Source: Methanothrix sp. (GTDB taxonomy: Archaea > Halobacteriota > Methanosarcinia > Methanotrichales > Methanotrichaceae). From it: a stretch of 5,817 nt of DNA. The notes under the pieces are model-generated. The model saw only the letters and a list, made by a program, of their open reading frames with translations, did no database searches and had not been told where the DNA came from. This document shows, piece by piece, positions 5,816 to 5,817 of this stretch; position 1 is the first letter of the stretch; each line of letters starts with the position of its first letter. The translations under genes and the position numbers were made by a program. The DNA lies in contig JAJRAX010000075.1 of the NCBI GenBank assembly GCA_028679775.1, forward strand, positions 1 to 5,817, in the 5' to 3' direction.

Positions 5816-5817
5816 CA
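5673..5817 (-). ncRNA. Probable omega-RNA (reRNA) scaffold at the element's right end, 5' end off the window
   Basis: The minus strand at 5710-5673 reads GGAAGCCCTGCCCCATCAGG followed by GGCATGGGAGGAAGTCACC. It folds into a hairpin of six base pairs (5687-5692 with 5697-5702) extended by three more pairs (5683-5685 with 5703-5705) after a bulged A at 5686, with a four-base loop. A hairpin ending in GGGAGGAnGTCAm is the usual right end of IS605/IS1341 elements in archaea and cyanobacteria, and for TnpB this is where the guide RNA scaffold stops. The scaffold would run from inside the tnpB coding sequence to about 5673. Its 5' limit cannot be read. The boundary is inferred from the family pattern. 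Confidence 0.55.

Noticed and set aside
1..5817. CRISPR array, tRNA or rRNA
   Set aside because: No regularly spaced repeats, cloverleaf or conserved rRNA segments were seen on either strand.

Overview
The window looks archaeal and most like a methanogen, possibly a Methanothrix (Methanosaeta)-type member of the Methanosarcinales. The clues are a member of the Ddn-like deazaflavin (F420) family, A/T-rich TATA-like boxes about 25 bases before likely transcription starts, and GGAGG-type ribosome sites. It also has a SNF2 + SWIM pair, an amphi-Trp protein, and the tail of an IS200/IS605-type TnpB with a clear right-end hairpin. Base composition looks close to half GC by eye. The genus is an inference; no rRNA or marker gene is present.

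Everything I can support as a gene is on the minus strand, so transcription runs from the right edge to the left. In that order: (1) the 3' end of a tnpB-like gene (5660-5815, entering from the right edge), whose end overlaps a probable omega-RNA (reRNA) right end with a hairpin at 5683-5705; (2) a TATA-like promoter at about 5633-5644 and a Ddn-like F420-dependent nitroreductase-family gene (5122-5586); (3) a small amphi-Trp domain gene (4791-5072) after a 49-base gap; (4) a 115-base gap with a small hairpin and A/T boxes; (5) a large SNF2-family helicase gene (1463-4675); (6) a SWIM zinc-finger gene (567-1466) that overlaps the helicase gene by the four bases ATGA; (7) a palindromic TATA-like promoter at 539-552; and (8) a PspA/IM30 gene starting at 506 and running off the left edge.

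The helicase and SWIM genes are almost certainly co-translated. This pairing is a recurrent one (for example ywqA-ywqB in Bacillus subtilis) and suggests a nucleic-acid remodelling module. PspA appears to have its own promoter just behind them and would act at the membrane. The F420-family gene and the amphi-Trp gene may form a short operon. There is no CRISPR array, tRNA, rRNA or complete mobile element. The most interesting feature is the right edge: a TnpB 3' end whose stop codon seems to lie in the flanking DNA that would serve as the guide, immediately before the promoter of the next gene. I do not see convincing evidence of a wholly new system.
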